A stretch of 26,430 bases of DNA from RGIG9041 sp045593905 (lineage in GTDB: Bacteria > Bacillota > Clostridia > Oscillospirales > QAKW01), in assembly GCA_045593905.1 (NCBI GenBank), contig JAZNXL010000057.1, forward strand, positions 1 through 26,430. Reading direction: 5' to 3'. This document shows, in pieces, positions 5,119 to 13,329 of the stretch. Numbering within the stretch: position 1 is the stretch's first letter; each line of letters starts with the position of its first letter. The translations under genes and the position numbers were made by a program. Under the pieces are notes generated by a model. The model ran no database searches. It was not told where the DNA came from and worked only from the letters and a program-made list of their open reading frames with translations.

Positions 5119-7353
5119 ATGACCGAGTTTGAAGATAATGTATTAGATGGTGTTGTTGAAGAAATAATTTTTGAAAATGACGACACCGGTTATAGAGTCT
5201 TTAGCATAAATTGCGACGGTATTTTACATACCGCCGTTTTTACGGGCGCCACAATATTTCCCGGGGAAAGTATAACTGCATCGGGCGAGTGGAAAACACA
5301 CGCTTCATACGGCAGACAGTTTGTTTGCGAAGAAATTGATAAAAACTTTCCTTATGAAACGCAAGGTATACTTAAATTTTTATCAAGCGGTGCAGTTAAA
5401 GGTATTGGTCCTGCCACTGCGCAAAAAATTGTTGATAGATTTGGCGAAAACAGCTTTTATATATTAGAAAACGAACCGGAACAGCTTTGTCAAATACGCG
5501 GTATTTCGCGCGAAAAAGCTGATATTATGTCGGCGTCATTTAAAACAACACTTGGTATTCGCGATATTATGATGCAACTTAACCAATATAATATTTCGCC
5601 AAATGTAGCAGTTAAAATATATAATCGCTTTGGTGGGTTTTCGTTAGAAATTATTAATACCGACCCTTATAGACTTTGGGAAGAGATTGAAGGCTTTTCA
5701 TTCAGTGCCGCTGATGATATTGCGCTTGAAAACGGCCTTGCACCCGATAGTGATTTGCGGCTTACATACTTTATCAAATATATTTTAACCCATAATCTTT
5801 CAAACGGTCACTCATTTTTACCGCTTTTAAAGCTCGCCGATATTGCCTCTGCTAATGTTGGCGTTGAACAAGATTATGCTGTTGATTTTATTCAAAAGCT
5901 TGCAAATAAAAACGAACTTATAAAACAAAATATCAATAATGTTGATGCGGTTTATTTGCCTGCATATTTTAATGCAGAAAATTATTGCGCTCAAAAACTT
6001 TATCAAATATCATCGTATTCGCCTAAAAACGTTAAAAATATCGACGCATACATGAATAAAATAGAAAATCATCTTGGTATAACCTATGCCAAAAATCAAC
6101 GCGAGGCGATAAATTTAGCCTTTAAAAACAACATTCTTGTTTTAACAGGCGGTCCTGGCACAGGTAAAACCACCACATTAAACGGTATACTTAAACTTTT
6201 TGATATGATGGGGCAGGGTGTTTGCCTTTGCGCACCAACAGGTCGCGCTGCAAAGCGTATGAGTGAGGTGTGCTCGCGTGAGGCGAAAACAATACACCGA
6301 TTGTTAGAGGTTGATTTTTTAAAAGAGAATGCGTTTGTAAAAAATGAAGCCAACCCTATAAAAGCCGATGTTGTTATTGTTGATGAAATGTCTATGGTTG
6401 ATGTAAGGCTATTTGAGGCGCTTTTACACGCCATTGTGCCAACTACTAAGCTAATTTTGGTGGGTGACGCCGACCAGCTTCCAAGTGTTGGTGCAGGAAA
6501 TGTATTTTTAGATATTATTAAAAGTCAAAATATACCCACTGTGTTTTTAAACGAGGTGTTTAGACAAGCGACTGCAAGTAAAATTGTTTTAAATGCTCAT
6601 AAAATTAATAAGGGTGAACAACCCGATCTTTCTAATTCGGCTGATTTCTTTTTTATTAAAAAATCGACAGCTGAAGCAATTAATGATGCGGTTGCAACGC
6701 TCGTTAGTGAACGTATACCTAATAAATATAATTTTACTGTAACAACAGGACTGCAGGTTATTTCACCAAGTAAAAAAACTTTGTCTGGCACACAAGCAAT
6801 TAACGAGCTTTTACGCGATATAGTTAACAAAAAAAGTGATTTCAAAGCCGAGGTTAATATTAAAAACAGAATATATCGTGTTGGCGATAAGGTAATGCAA
6901 ACCAAAAACAACTACGATATAACCTGTAAAAAAAGTGATGGCTCTTATGAATCAGGTATATTTAACGGCGACATTGGTATAATCTCGCTTATTGATACAA
7001 AAAACCGTCAGGTAAATGTTCAGTACGACGACAGGGTTGCGTTTTATGATTTTTCTGACTGCGACCAGCTTGAACTTGCCTATGCAATAACTGTTCATAA
7101 AAGCCAAGGCTCTGAATTTGAGGCGGTATTGCTTGTTATAAATGAAATGGCACCTCTTTTACAATATAGAAATTTACTTTATACTGCCGTCACAAGAGCA
7201 AAACAACTGCTAATTATTGTTGGTAGTGAACAGGTAATAGAAAATATGGTCAATAATAGTAAGAGAAACAATAGATATTCGGGTCTTAAATTTCAAATTA
7301 ACGCCTATTTTAATTTGAAGTCAGGAGATAAAAATGTCACTACTATATCCTGA
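5119..7353 (+). CDS. recD2: RecD2-type ATP-dependent 5'-3' DNA helicase
   Basis: Superfamily 1B helicase of 744 residues, acting in recombination and repair without RecBC. The long N-terminal extension has helix-hairpin-helix repeats (GIGPATA at 95-101), which marks the RecD2 subfamily. Motor motifs are Walker A GGPGTGKT (344-351), VDEMSMVD (near 420), GDADQLPSVG (from 449), FRQA, and AYAITVHKSQGSEF (654-667). The ATG at 5119 follows AGGAG. A longer in-frame version starting in the upstream hairpin is rejected. Its end overlaps comFC by 20 bp, so the two are coupled. Confidence 0.97.
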   Translation: MTEFEDNVLDGVVEEIIFENDDTGYRVFSINCDGILHTAVFTGATIFPGESITASGEWKTHASYGRQFVCEEIDKNFPYETQGILKFLSSGAVKGIGPATAQKIVDRFGENSFYILENEPEQLCQIRGISREKADIMSASFKTTLGIRDIMMQLNQYNISPNVAVKIYNRFGGFSLEIINTDPYRLWEEIEGFSFSAADDIALENGLAPDSDLRLTYFIKYILTHNLSNGHSFLPLLKLADIASANVGVEQDYAVDFIQKLANKNELIKQNINNVDAVYLPAYFNAENYCAQKLYQISSYSPKNVKNIDAYMNKIENHLGITYAKNQREAINLAFKNNILVLTGGPGTGKTTTLNGILKLFDMMGQGVCLCAPTGRAAKRMSEVCSREAKTIHRLLEVDFLKENAFVKNEANPIKADVVIVDEMSMVDVRLFEALLHAIVPTTKLILVGDADQLPSVGAGNVFLDIIKSQNIPTVFLNEVFRQATASKIVLNAHKINKGEQPDLSNSADFFFIKKSTAEAINDAVATLVSERIPNKYNFTVTTGLQVISPSKKTLSGTQAINELLRDIVNKKSDFKAEVNIKNRIYRVGDKVMQTKNNYDITCKKSDGSYESGIFNGDIGIISLIDTKNRQVNVQYDDRVAFYDFSDCDQLELAYAITVHKSQGSEFEAVLLVINEMAPLLQYRNLLYTAVTRAKQLLIIVGSEQVIENMVNNSKRNNRYSGLKFQINAYFNLKSGDKNVTTIS

Positions 7354-8002
7354 CAGATGCTTGTATTGCGGTAAAATTATAACTGACCATAAAATTTCTA
7401 TTTGTAAAGATTGTATTATACAGTTGCCAATTATTAAGGGCGAGCGCTGTGCGCGCTGCGGTGCTGCCATTACAGATTGCAAATGTAAAAGATTTAAACT
7501 GTACATTGATAGAAATATTTCTTTGCTTCGCTATGAAGGTGTTGGTAAAACGATTATTAAACGTATGAAATTTAACAGTTTACCACAGCTTACCGAGTTT
7601 ATGGGTAGCGAACTTGCAATTCTTATTAAAAATCATTATAACCTTGATAATATTGATGCCATTACTTATGTGCCTATGCACTTTATAAAAAGAATTAAGC
7701 GTGGATATAATCAAGCCGAACTACTTGCGCAAAGAGTTGGCGAAATACTTGATATTCCTGTTGTGCCTACACTAAAACGTAAATTTTCTATTGATTCTCA
7801 AAAAGACCGAAAACTAAAAGAACGTTTTCAAAAAATGCGTAACGCTATAAGTTGTCATAAGAAATTTAATTATAAAAATATTTTGATTATTGACGACGTA
7901 TACACAACGGGCGCCACGATTAATGCCTGTGCACTTTGTTTAAAACAAAACGGAGCACAAACTGTTTATAGCGCGACATTTGCATTAACTTGTAAAAAAT
8001 AA
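7334..8002 (+). CDS. comFC: ComF/ComFC family phosphoribosyltransferase-like protein
   Basis: 222-residue cytosolic protein related to amidophosphoribosyltransferases and, in competent bacteria, required for handling of incoming DNA. The N terminus holds paired cysteines suited to zinc (C9, C12, C24, C27, then C39, C42, C49, C51). The C-terminal PRPP loop LIIDDVYTTGAT is intact, with its two aspartates at 187-188. AGGAG (7323-7327) precedes the ATG, inside the end of recD2. The usual helicase partner ComFA is absent here; coupling to RecD2 instead suggests a link to DNA repair or uptake, which is inference. Confidence 0.92.
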   Translation: MSLLYPDRCLYCGKIITDHKISICKDCIIQLPIIKGERCARCGAAITDCKCKRFKLYIDRNISLLRYEGVGKTIIKRMKFNSLPQLTEFMGSELAILIKNHYNLDNIDAITYVPMHFIKRIKRGYNQAELLAQRVGEILDIPVVPTLKRKFSIDSQKDRKLKERFQKMRNAISCHKKFNYKNILIIDDVYTTGATINACALCLKQNGAQTVYSATFALTCKK

Positions 8003-8031
8003 TTGATTAATGAATTTTATTATTGTATAAT
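8003..8031 (+). promoter_or_regulatory. Candidate promoter of the mreB-family gene
   Basis: TTGATT (8003-8008), 17-bp spacer, TATAAT (8026-8031). The -35 begins directly after the comFC stop codon. Leader of about 25 nt to the ATG at 8063. Hexamers and spacing are identical to those before the COG2426 gene. Confidence 0.6.
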
Positions 8032-8062
8032 TAAAAATAATGATGAATTTAGGAGAAAACAA

Positions 8063-9088
8063 ATGATTGGACAGGATGTTGGAATAGATTTAGGTACTGC
8101 TACAGTCTTGGTTTATGTTAAAGGCAAAGGTATTGTTTTAAAAGAGCCAAGCGTTGTTGCAATAAATAAAAATACAAACAAGGTACTTGCCGTAGGCGAA
8201 GAAGCACGTAAAATGGTTGGTAGAACACCCAATAATATCGTTGCTATACGTCCTCTTCGTGATGGCGTAATTTCTGACTACGAAACAACCGAAAAAATGA
8301 TTAAATACTTTTTAAATAAAGTTATTAAATCATCTTTCTTTAAACCTCGTGTTATTATTTGTGTTCCTTCAGGCGTTACCGAGGTTGAAGAAATGGCGGT
8401 TGAAGAAGCTGCGAGAAACGCCGGTGCAAAATACGTTGCACTTATTGAAGAACCCAAGGCTGCTGCAATCGGTGCAGGCATCGATATTGTAAAACCAAAT
8501 GGTAACATTGTTGTTGATATTGGCGGCGGTACATCAGATATTGCTGTTTTATCACTCGGCGAGGTTGTAACATCTGATTCAATTAAAGTAGCTGGCGATA
8601 AGTTTGACGAGTCTATTGTAAAATACATCAGAAAAGCATACAACATCTTAATTGGTGAGCGCACTGCTGAAAGCATTAAGCAAGAAATCGGTTGTGTCTA
8701 TAAACAGTCTGAAGTTCAAAAGATGACAATTAAGGGAAGATGCCTTTTAACAGGTCTTCCTAAGTCAATAGAAATAACCTCAACCGAGATTATGCAACCG
8801 CTTCAAGAGTGTGCTTTAACAGTCTGTGATGCAATTCACGGTGTGCTCGAAAAGACTCCGCCCGAGCTTGTTGGTGATATTTATCAAAACGGTATTGTAA
8901 TGACTGGCGGCGGCTCACTTGTAAAAGGCTTTGATAAACTTATTGAAAGTAAAATCGGTATTAAAACCTATGTTGCAGAACAAGCGGTTTCTTGCGTAGC
9001 TATCGGTACAGGTAAGGCTCTTGACTATATTGATACAAAAGAGTTTTCAGAACCTTCAATATTCGGCAAGGCTAAAAAAAGATTTTAA
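8063..9088 (+). CDS. mreB: MreB/Mbl-family actin-like cell-shape protein
   Basis: Bacterial actin of 341 residues that polymerises at the inner membrane and guides lateral wall synthesis. Nucleotide-binding blocks are clear: GIDLGTATVLVYVKGKGIV near the N terminus, EEPKAAAIGAG, VVDIGGGTSDIAV, and TGGGSLVKG near the C terminus. The ATG at 8063 follows TTAGGAG (8049-8055); an upstream in-frame TTG has no ribosome-binding site. It is monocistronic, with its own promoter and a terminator. mreC, mreD and min genes do not follow, so it may be the Mbl-type paralogue rather than the one in the mreBCD operon. Confidence 0.95.
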   Translation: MIGQDVGIDLGTATVLVYVKGKGIVLKEPSVVAINKNTNKVLAVGEEARKMVGRTPNNIVAIRPLRDGVISDYETTEKMIKYFLNKVIKSSFFKPRVIICVPSGVTEVEEMAVEEAARNAGAKYVALIEEPKAAAIGAGIDIVKPNGNIVVDIGGGTSDIAVLSLGEVVTSDSIKVAGDKFDESIVKYIRKAYNILIGERTAESIKQEIGCVYKQSEVQKMTIKGRCLLTGLPKSIEITSTEIMQPLQECALTVCDAIHGVLEKTPPELVGDIYQNGIVMTGGGSLVKGFDKLIESKIGIKTYVAEQAVSCVAIGTGKALDYIDTKEFSEPSIFGKAKKRF

Positions 9089-9091
9089 TTT

Positions 9092-9127
9092 AAAAGAAGA
9101 AGAACAAACGTTCTTCTTCTTTTTTAT
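9092..9127. terminator. Bidirectional terminator between mreB and the convergent ATPase gene
   Basis: Perfect 14-bp stem AAAAGAAGAAGAAC (9092-9105) with GTTCTTCTTCTTTT (9110-9123) and loop AAAC. T runs on the plus strand (from 9118) and A runs on the other side let it serve both convergent genes. It overlaps the last bases of the minus-strand gene. Confidence 0.88.
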
Positions 9128-10197
9128 ATTAGTTCATTTATAAACCGATTAGTATAGTCGTTTAAACTATCATAGTCCATTGCTTTAATATAATACTGCT
9201 CAAGCTCATCGTGTAGTTGTTTTATCGACTCAAGCTCAGATACCGATTTATCAACAAGCTGATTTACCATTTTCTTTCTAAACAGTATTTTATTTTTATT
9301 TTGGTTTACATAATCTTTATCTATAAAGTTTCTTGTATTAATCTTTTTAATAATTTTACTTTCGCCAATTTCAAATTCATATAGGTAAGATGTACTTATA
9401 ATACCAAATCGCAACTGTGGAATTAATATGTGTTCAATTTTAAGTTCGGGGCACAGGGGATTGTGAAAAACCAATACCTCATAACCGGTTTTTTTAAAGT
9501 AATTTAAAAATTTAGATAAAAACACACCCGATAAATTATAAATATCTTCTATTAGAATTAATTCGTCACATAGTTTTTCTACCGTGTTTATAAAACCTGC
9601 AGTTCCTTTGCAGGATATTGAGTTTAAAAACCTGTTGTGAATTGTGGTCTCACTCTGGGTAGGCATAATACCATTTTGTTTAATTAGCTTTTTAACAAGC
9701 TGAGTAATTTCATAATTATCACAGTTTTGCTGTGCCTTTTCAATTAAGCTTGAGTATAGAATTCCTGCGCTTTTCAATATGTTATATACACTTTTATATC
9801 TTTGTGAAATAGAATTAGTTATTTCAATTATATTTTGGGCGTTTTCTTTTAGCTTGTTTTCGTCCCAAAACTGAGTTAAGTCAATAATTTTATCTCTAAC
9901 ACCGGGGTATTTTAAGTCAAAAGCGTGTGGATTTGTTGCATCAATAATAACAATTCCTTTTTCGCATATTCTTATAGCATCAAGGCTGTCATGGTCGCTT
10001 GAACAATGTATGTTTTCGATGTCAAGCTCTAAAGCTTTACAATGATTTGACACTTTTTTCATAAAAGTGCTCTTGCCACAACCGGGACCACCCTTAATTA
10101 GATAGGCATTTTTTATGTCTGGTTGGTTTAAAAATTCATCAAAATATGAAAAAAATCCTTTTGCGGTATTTGCCGCAATAAGAGTATCATAATTCAA
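9124..10197 (-). CDS. PRK06851-type P-loop ATPase/nucleotide-kinase-like protein
   Basis: 357-residue cytosolic protein of a Firmicutes family I recognise from its N-terminal half: P-loop GGPGCGKS (residues 36-43), the block CSSDHDSLDAIRI, and VIIDATNPHAFDLKYPGVRD. Family members carry a second, similar half with its own P-loop. Here the second half is recognisable (VLVFHNPLCPELKIEHILIP) but the expected P-loop is replaced by EDIYNLSGVFLSKF, with no GxxxxGK. The true start is probably TTG at 10197, six bases after GAGGTG; the GTG three codons earlier lies inside that site. It is divergent from sigG, and a TTGACA (10255-10250) could be its -35. Function unknown; a sporulation role is only suggested by position. 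Confidence 0.8.
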   Translation of the reverse strand: MNYDTLIAANTAKGFFSYFDEFLNQPDIKNAYLIKGGPGCGKSTFMKKVSNHCKALELDIENIHCSSDHDSLDAIRICEKGIVIIDATNPHAFDLKYPGVRDKIIDLTQFWDENKLKENAQNIIEITNSISQRYKSVYNILKSAGILYSSLIEKAQQNCDNYEITQLVKKLIKQNGIMPTQSETTIHNRFLNSISCKGTAGFINTVEKLCDELILIEDIYNLSGVFLSKFLNYFKKTGYEVLVFHNPLCPELKIEHILIPQLRFGIISTSYLYEFEIGESKIIKKINTRNFIDKDYVNQNKNKILFRKKMVNQLVDKSVSELESIKQLHDELEQYYIKAMDYDSLNDYTNRFINELI

Positions 10198-10280
10198 AAA
10201 AATCACCTCTACTTTATAATATTTATTTTAAATAAAAATGACACTTATCTGTCAATAATTACTTTGTGGAGGTAAGTTGT

Positions 10281-11054
10281 ATGCTTAATAAAAACAAAGT
10301 AATTATAAGCGGTATTGACACGTCGAAGCTGCCTGTGTTAAGTGATGAAAAAAAGACAGAGCTTTTAATGAAAATTAAACAAGGCGATAAAAAGGCAAAA
10401 GATGAATTTATAAAAGGTAATTTAAGGCTTGTACTATCAATTGTTCAGCGTTTTGCAGGTCGAGGTGAGAGTATGGACGATTTGTTTCAGGTTGGTTGTG
10501 TTGGTCTTATTAAAAGTGCCGAAAATTTTGACGTTTCACTCGGGCTCAAGTTCTCAACTTATGGGGTGCCAATGATTTTAGGCGAGATAAGGCGCTATTT
10601 AAGAGACAATAATATGGTAAGAGTTTCACGCTCGTTGCGGGATACTGCCTACAAATCTCTTGCAGTAAAAGAGCGCCTGACTGCTCAAAATTCACGTGAA
10701 CCCACAACTCAAGAAATAGCGAATGAGTTGGGCATTAAAAAAGAAGAAGTTGTTATGGCGCTTGAATCGGTTATTGACCCTGTTTCACTTTTTGAGCCTG
10801 TCTATTCTGAAGGCAGTGATGCGATTTATGTGATGGACCAGGTGAGCGACGGAAACGGCGAAAATAATTGGCTTGATGAGATAGTAATAAAAGAAGCAAT
10901 ATCACAGCTTCCTGACCGCGAAAAACAGATAATAGCGTTGAGATTTTTAGATGGTAAAACTCAAATGGAGGTTGCAAACGAGGTTGGAATATCTCAGGCG
11001 CAGGTGAGCCGCCTTGAAAAAGGCGCTCTTGATAGAATTAAAAATCAGCTATAG
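10281..11054 (+). CDS. sigG: RNA polymerase sporulation sigma factor SigG
   Basis: Late forespore sigma factor, 257 residues. The N-terminal NKVIISGIDTSKLPVL is the SigG signature and separates it from SigF. Region 2 (NLRLVLSIVQRF, DDLFQVGCVGLIKS, FSTYGVPMILGEIRRYLRDN) and region 4 (GKTQMEVANEVGISQAQVSR, a helix-turn-helix) are intact, with DPVSLFEPVYSEGSDAIYVM between. The ATG at 10281 follows GGAGGT (10268-10273); an upstream GTG at 10266 abuts this site and is rejected. In Bacillus and many Clostridia sigG follows spoIIGA-sigE; here it does not, and instead lies divergent from the ATPase gene. I could not identify a clear SigF or SigG promoter in the 83-bp divergent gap. Confidence 0.96.
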   Translation: MLNKNKVIISGIDTSKLPVLSDEKKTELLMKIKQGDKKAKDEFIKGNLRLVLSIVQRFAGRGESMDDLFQVGCVGLIKSAENFDVSLGLKFSTYGVPMILGEIRRYLRDNNMVRVSRSLRDTAYKSLAVKERLTAQNSREPTTQEIANELGIKKEEVVMALESVIDPVSLFEPVYSEGSDAIYVMDQVSDGNGENNWLDEIVIKEAISQLPDREKQIIALRFLDGKTQMEVANEVGISQAQVSRLEKGALDRIKNQL

Positions 11055-11062
11055 AACAAAAT

Positions 11063-11111
11063 AATCACACCCGAATATAATGTTATTAAGACATTAGGGG
11101 TGTGGTTTTTT
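11063..11111 (+). terminator. Terminator-like hairpin overlapping the MecA-family gene's ribosome-binding site
   Basis: AATCACACCC (11063-11072) pairs with GGGTGTGGTT (11098-11107) with one wobble. An inner helix AATGT (11079-11083) with ACATT (11091-11095) extends the structure. T tract 11106-11111 follows. It lies just behind sigG, and its 3' arm contains AGGGGTG, the only ribosome-binding-like sequence for the TTG start at 11110. Confidence 0.75.
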
Positions 11112-11682
11112 GCTTTTTAAAGTTATAAACAGCGACAAAGTTAAAATTTTAATAGAAAACGATGAGGTTGATAAAAATTTTTTAAACGATTTAAAATTTA
11201 ATAAAGAATGTGCTAAAGATGTTTTGGCGCTGTTACTGATTAATATTTATAACGAAACAGGAATTAGTTTTTTAAACAGCAAGGTATATCTTGAGGTTAT
11301 AGAGGGGACATCAAAGGCATATTATATAATTATTACCCGACTTAATGATGGAAATAACGATAATATTGTTGTTTCAAATCAATCAGAAGAGAACGATATG
11401 TACATTTATAACATAATAAATATAGAAAATCTGTTTGATGCAGCAAATGTAATTGATTTAAAAGCAATACATACAAATACGCTTGTAGAGTATCAAAATA
11501 AGTACTATTTAATGTTATCATTCAAAGATGATTGTTTAAAAGAAGAAAATATAAAGCTGTGCTTACAAAATTTAGACGGCATTCTTGAAAGGTGTAAAAG
11601 CAAACTGTTGGCTGATGCGGTTCTTATAGAGTGGGGCAGCATTGTTGACGATAACATAATACAAAAAATAAAGACCTCGTAA
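11110..11682 (+). CDS. Divergent MecA-family adaptor protein
   Basis: 190-residue protein whose overall layout fits the MecA family of ClpC adaptors (PF05389). The N-terminal part KVKILIENDEVDKNF, followed by an acidic helix and LEVIEGTSKAYYIIITRL, matches the MecA N domain. A charged linker follows. The C-terminal part has YQNKYYLMLSF and ADAVLIEWGSIVDDNII, matching the MecA ClpC-binding domain pattern. MecA delivers substrates to ClpCP for proteolysis. The start is TTG at 11110 after AGGGGTG (11096-11102), inside a terminator-like hairpin. It follows sigG by 55 bp, suggesting co-transcription and perhaps proteolysis during sporulation, which is inference. Identity at residue level to known MecA appears low. 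Confidence 0.7.
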   Translation: MLFKVINSDKVKILIENDEVDKNFLNDLKFNKECAKDVLALLLINIYNETGISFLNSKVYLEVIEGTSKAYYIIITRLNDGNNDNIVVSNQSEENDMYIYNIINIENLFDAANVIDLKAIHTNTLVEYQNKYYLMLSFKDDCLKEENIKLCLQNLDGILERCKSKLLADAVLIEWGSIVDDNIIQKIKTS

Positions 11683-11696
11683 GAGGTCTTTATTTT
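11666..11696. terminator. Bidirectional terminator between the MecA-family gene and the alkyltransferase gene
   Basis: 13-bp stem AAATAAAGACCTC (11666-11678) with GAGGTCTTTATTT (11683-11695) and loop GTAA. The stop codon of the plus-strand gene (11680-11682) lies in the loop, and the last bases of the minus-strand gene fall in the 3' arm. Confidence 0.85.
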
Positions 11697-12000
11697 ATAA
11701 TTCCCACAAATATAAGTTTAAGTTAACAGTGTTCATATTATCAACCTTAACGCCCTCGGCTTCAAGCTTTTTTCGCTGTTCGTCAATACCGCCAAAAGCG
11801 TATGCTGCGGCAAGTCTGCCGTGTCTGTTTACAACTCTGTGACAAGGTATGGCAGAGGGGTTAGGGTTTGAGTGAAGCGCATACCCAACTGCACGCGATG
11901 CTCTTGGTGAACCACAAAGCGCAGCAATTTGACCATATGTTGCAACCTTGCCCTCGGGGATATTTTTTACGTTTTCGTATACTTTGTTATAAAAACTCAT
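11695..12000 (-). CDS. Short MGMT/Atl-type alkyltransferase with intact PCHR active site
   Basis: 101-residue protein consisting only of the DNA-binding, active-site domain of O6-alkylguanine-DNA alkyltransferases. IPEGKVATYGQIA, the arginine-bearing recognition segment GSPRASRAVGYAL (30-42) and IPCHRVV with Cys53 are present. Because the cysteine of PCHR is retained, it could accept alkyl groups; Atl-type homologues of this short length usually have Trp there and only flag lesions. The N-terminal domain of full Ada/Ogt proteins is missing. The ATG overlaps the eno stop (ATGA), so it is read from the eno transcript. It closes with YLWEL at the shared terminator. Confidence 0.88.
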   Translation of the reverse strand: MSFYNKVYENVKNIPEGKVATYGQIAALCGSPRASRAVGYALHSNPNPSAIPCHRVVNRHGRLAAAYAFGGIDEQRKKLEAEGVKVDNMNTVNLNLYLWEL

Positions 12001-13280
12001 ATAAATTTTCCTTGATTAATTGTAGTGTTTTTTGGATAATATGCTCTATTTCCAAGTGATAATTCGATTTGTAATAGGCGATTGTATTTTGATACTCGTT
12101 CACTTCTTGCAGGAGCACCTGTTTTAATTTGTCCTGCGTTTACCGCTACTGCAAGGTCGGAAATAAACGAATCAGCAGTTTCACCACTTCTATGTGAAAT
12201 AATGGTGTTGTATCCATTTTTGTGAGCAAGTCTTATTGTATCTAAGGTTTCGCTTAAGGTACCAATTTGGTTTGGTTTTATCAGTATTGCATTTGCTGCC
12301 GATTTTTCAATGCCTTGTTTTAGCCTTTTTGCGTTAGTTACAAATAAATCGTCACCAACTATTTGAATTTGTCCTTTTGCGGTAATCTCGCTAAAACCGT
12401 CAAAATCGGTATCACCAAGCGGGTCTTCAATTGAAATGATAGGGTATTTGCTTTTTAAATTCATTAAGTGCTCAATAAGCTCTTGCCTTGTTAAAAATTC
12501 GTTTTGCTTTTTTAACAAGTAGCCGTCATTTTGCATCCACTCGCTCGCGGCAACATCAAGAGCAATATTAATGTCATACTCGGGAATGTATCCTGCTTTT
12601 TCAATAGCGGATACAATCAGTTCAAGCGCTTGTTCGTCTGATTCTAAATTCGGTGCAAAACCGCCTTCGTCACCAACTGCGGTTGAAAACCCTTTAGATG
12701 AAAGTAGTTTTTTTAACGACCTATAAACATCGGTGCCCATTCGCATTGCCTCTTCAAATGACTCGGCACCTGTCGGCATAATCATAAATTCCTGAATATC
12801 AATATTATTTGAAGCGTGTGCGCCGCCATTTAATATATTCATAAGCGGAACAGGTAGAGTAACCGCGTTAATACCTCCAAGATATTCAAAAAGCGGAATA
12901 TCTGAAGAATATGCAGCCGCACGTGCAGTTGCAAGCGAAACTGCAAGCGTTGCATTTGCTCCTAAATTTTGTTTGTTTTCGGTTCCGTCGGCGTCAATCA
13001 TAAGCTTGTCTATTTCGCCTATGTCAAATACCGACTCGCCCTCGAGTACTTCTGAGATTGTTGTGTTAATATTATCTACTGCGCACATAACACCAAGCCC
13101 GCCGTACTCGTCACCGCCGTCACGTTTTTCGTGCGCTTCAAACTGACCGGTGGATGCGCCGCTTGGTACGGCAGCACTCGCCGCAACGCCACTTTTTAAT
13201 ATTACTGTTGCCTCGACTGTTGGATTTCCTCTACTGTCAAAAATTTGACGACCTATAACTTTTTTTATAATATCATCCAT
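11997..13280 (-). CDS. eno: Enolase
   Basis: Glycolytic enzyme interconverting 2-phosphoglycerate and phosphoenolpyruvate, 427 residues, normal length. Catalytic residues can be placed: Glu205 in VGDEGGFAP, magnesium ligands Asp242, Glu285 (SIEDP) and Asp310 (VGDD), Lys335 in LIKPNQIGT, and the SHRSGET loop (362-368). N-terminal RQIFDSRGNPTVE and PSGASTG are intact. The ATG at 13280 follows GAGGTGA. It stands alone, away from the gap-pgk-tpi-pgm genes, with the alkyltransferase gene coupled downstream. A hairpin on its strand at 13330-13355 separates it from the small gene upstream. Confidence 0.98.
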   Translation of the reverse strand: MDDIIKKVIGRQIFDSRGNPTVEATVILKSGVAASAAVPSGASTGQFEAHEKRDGGDEYGGLGVMCAVDNINTTISEVLEGESVFDIGEIDKLMIDADGTENKQNLGANATLAVSLATARAAAYSSDIPLFEYLGGINAVTLPVPLMNILNGGAHASNNIDIQEFMIMPTGAESFEEAMRMGTDVYRSLKKLLSSKGFSTAVGDEGGFAPNLESDEQALELIVSAIEKAGYIPEYDINIALDVAASEWMQNDGYLLKKQNEFLTRQELIEHLMNLKSKYPIISIEDPLGDTDFDGFSEITAKGQIQIVGDDLFVTNAKRLKQGIEKSAANAILIKPNQIGTLSETLDTIRLAHKNGYNTIISHRSGETADSFISDLAVAVNAGQIKTGAPARSERVSKYNRLLQIELSLGNRAYYPKNTTINQGKFI

Positions 13281-13298
13281 ATTTTCACCTCACCGTTA

Positions 13299-13329
13299 TT
13301 TTGTATACGGTAGATAAAAATATACAAAA
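13299..13329 (-). promoter_or_regulatory. Inverted repeat in the eno promoter region
   Basis: Nine-base arms TTTTGTATA (13299-13307) and TATACAAAA (13321-13329) flank a 13-nt centre, 19 bp upstream of the eno start codon. On the minus strand a TATACA at 13307-13302 could act as -10, preceded at 17 bp by a weak -35. The repeat would then cover the promoter. No known regulator is assigned. Confidence 0.35.
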
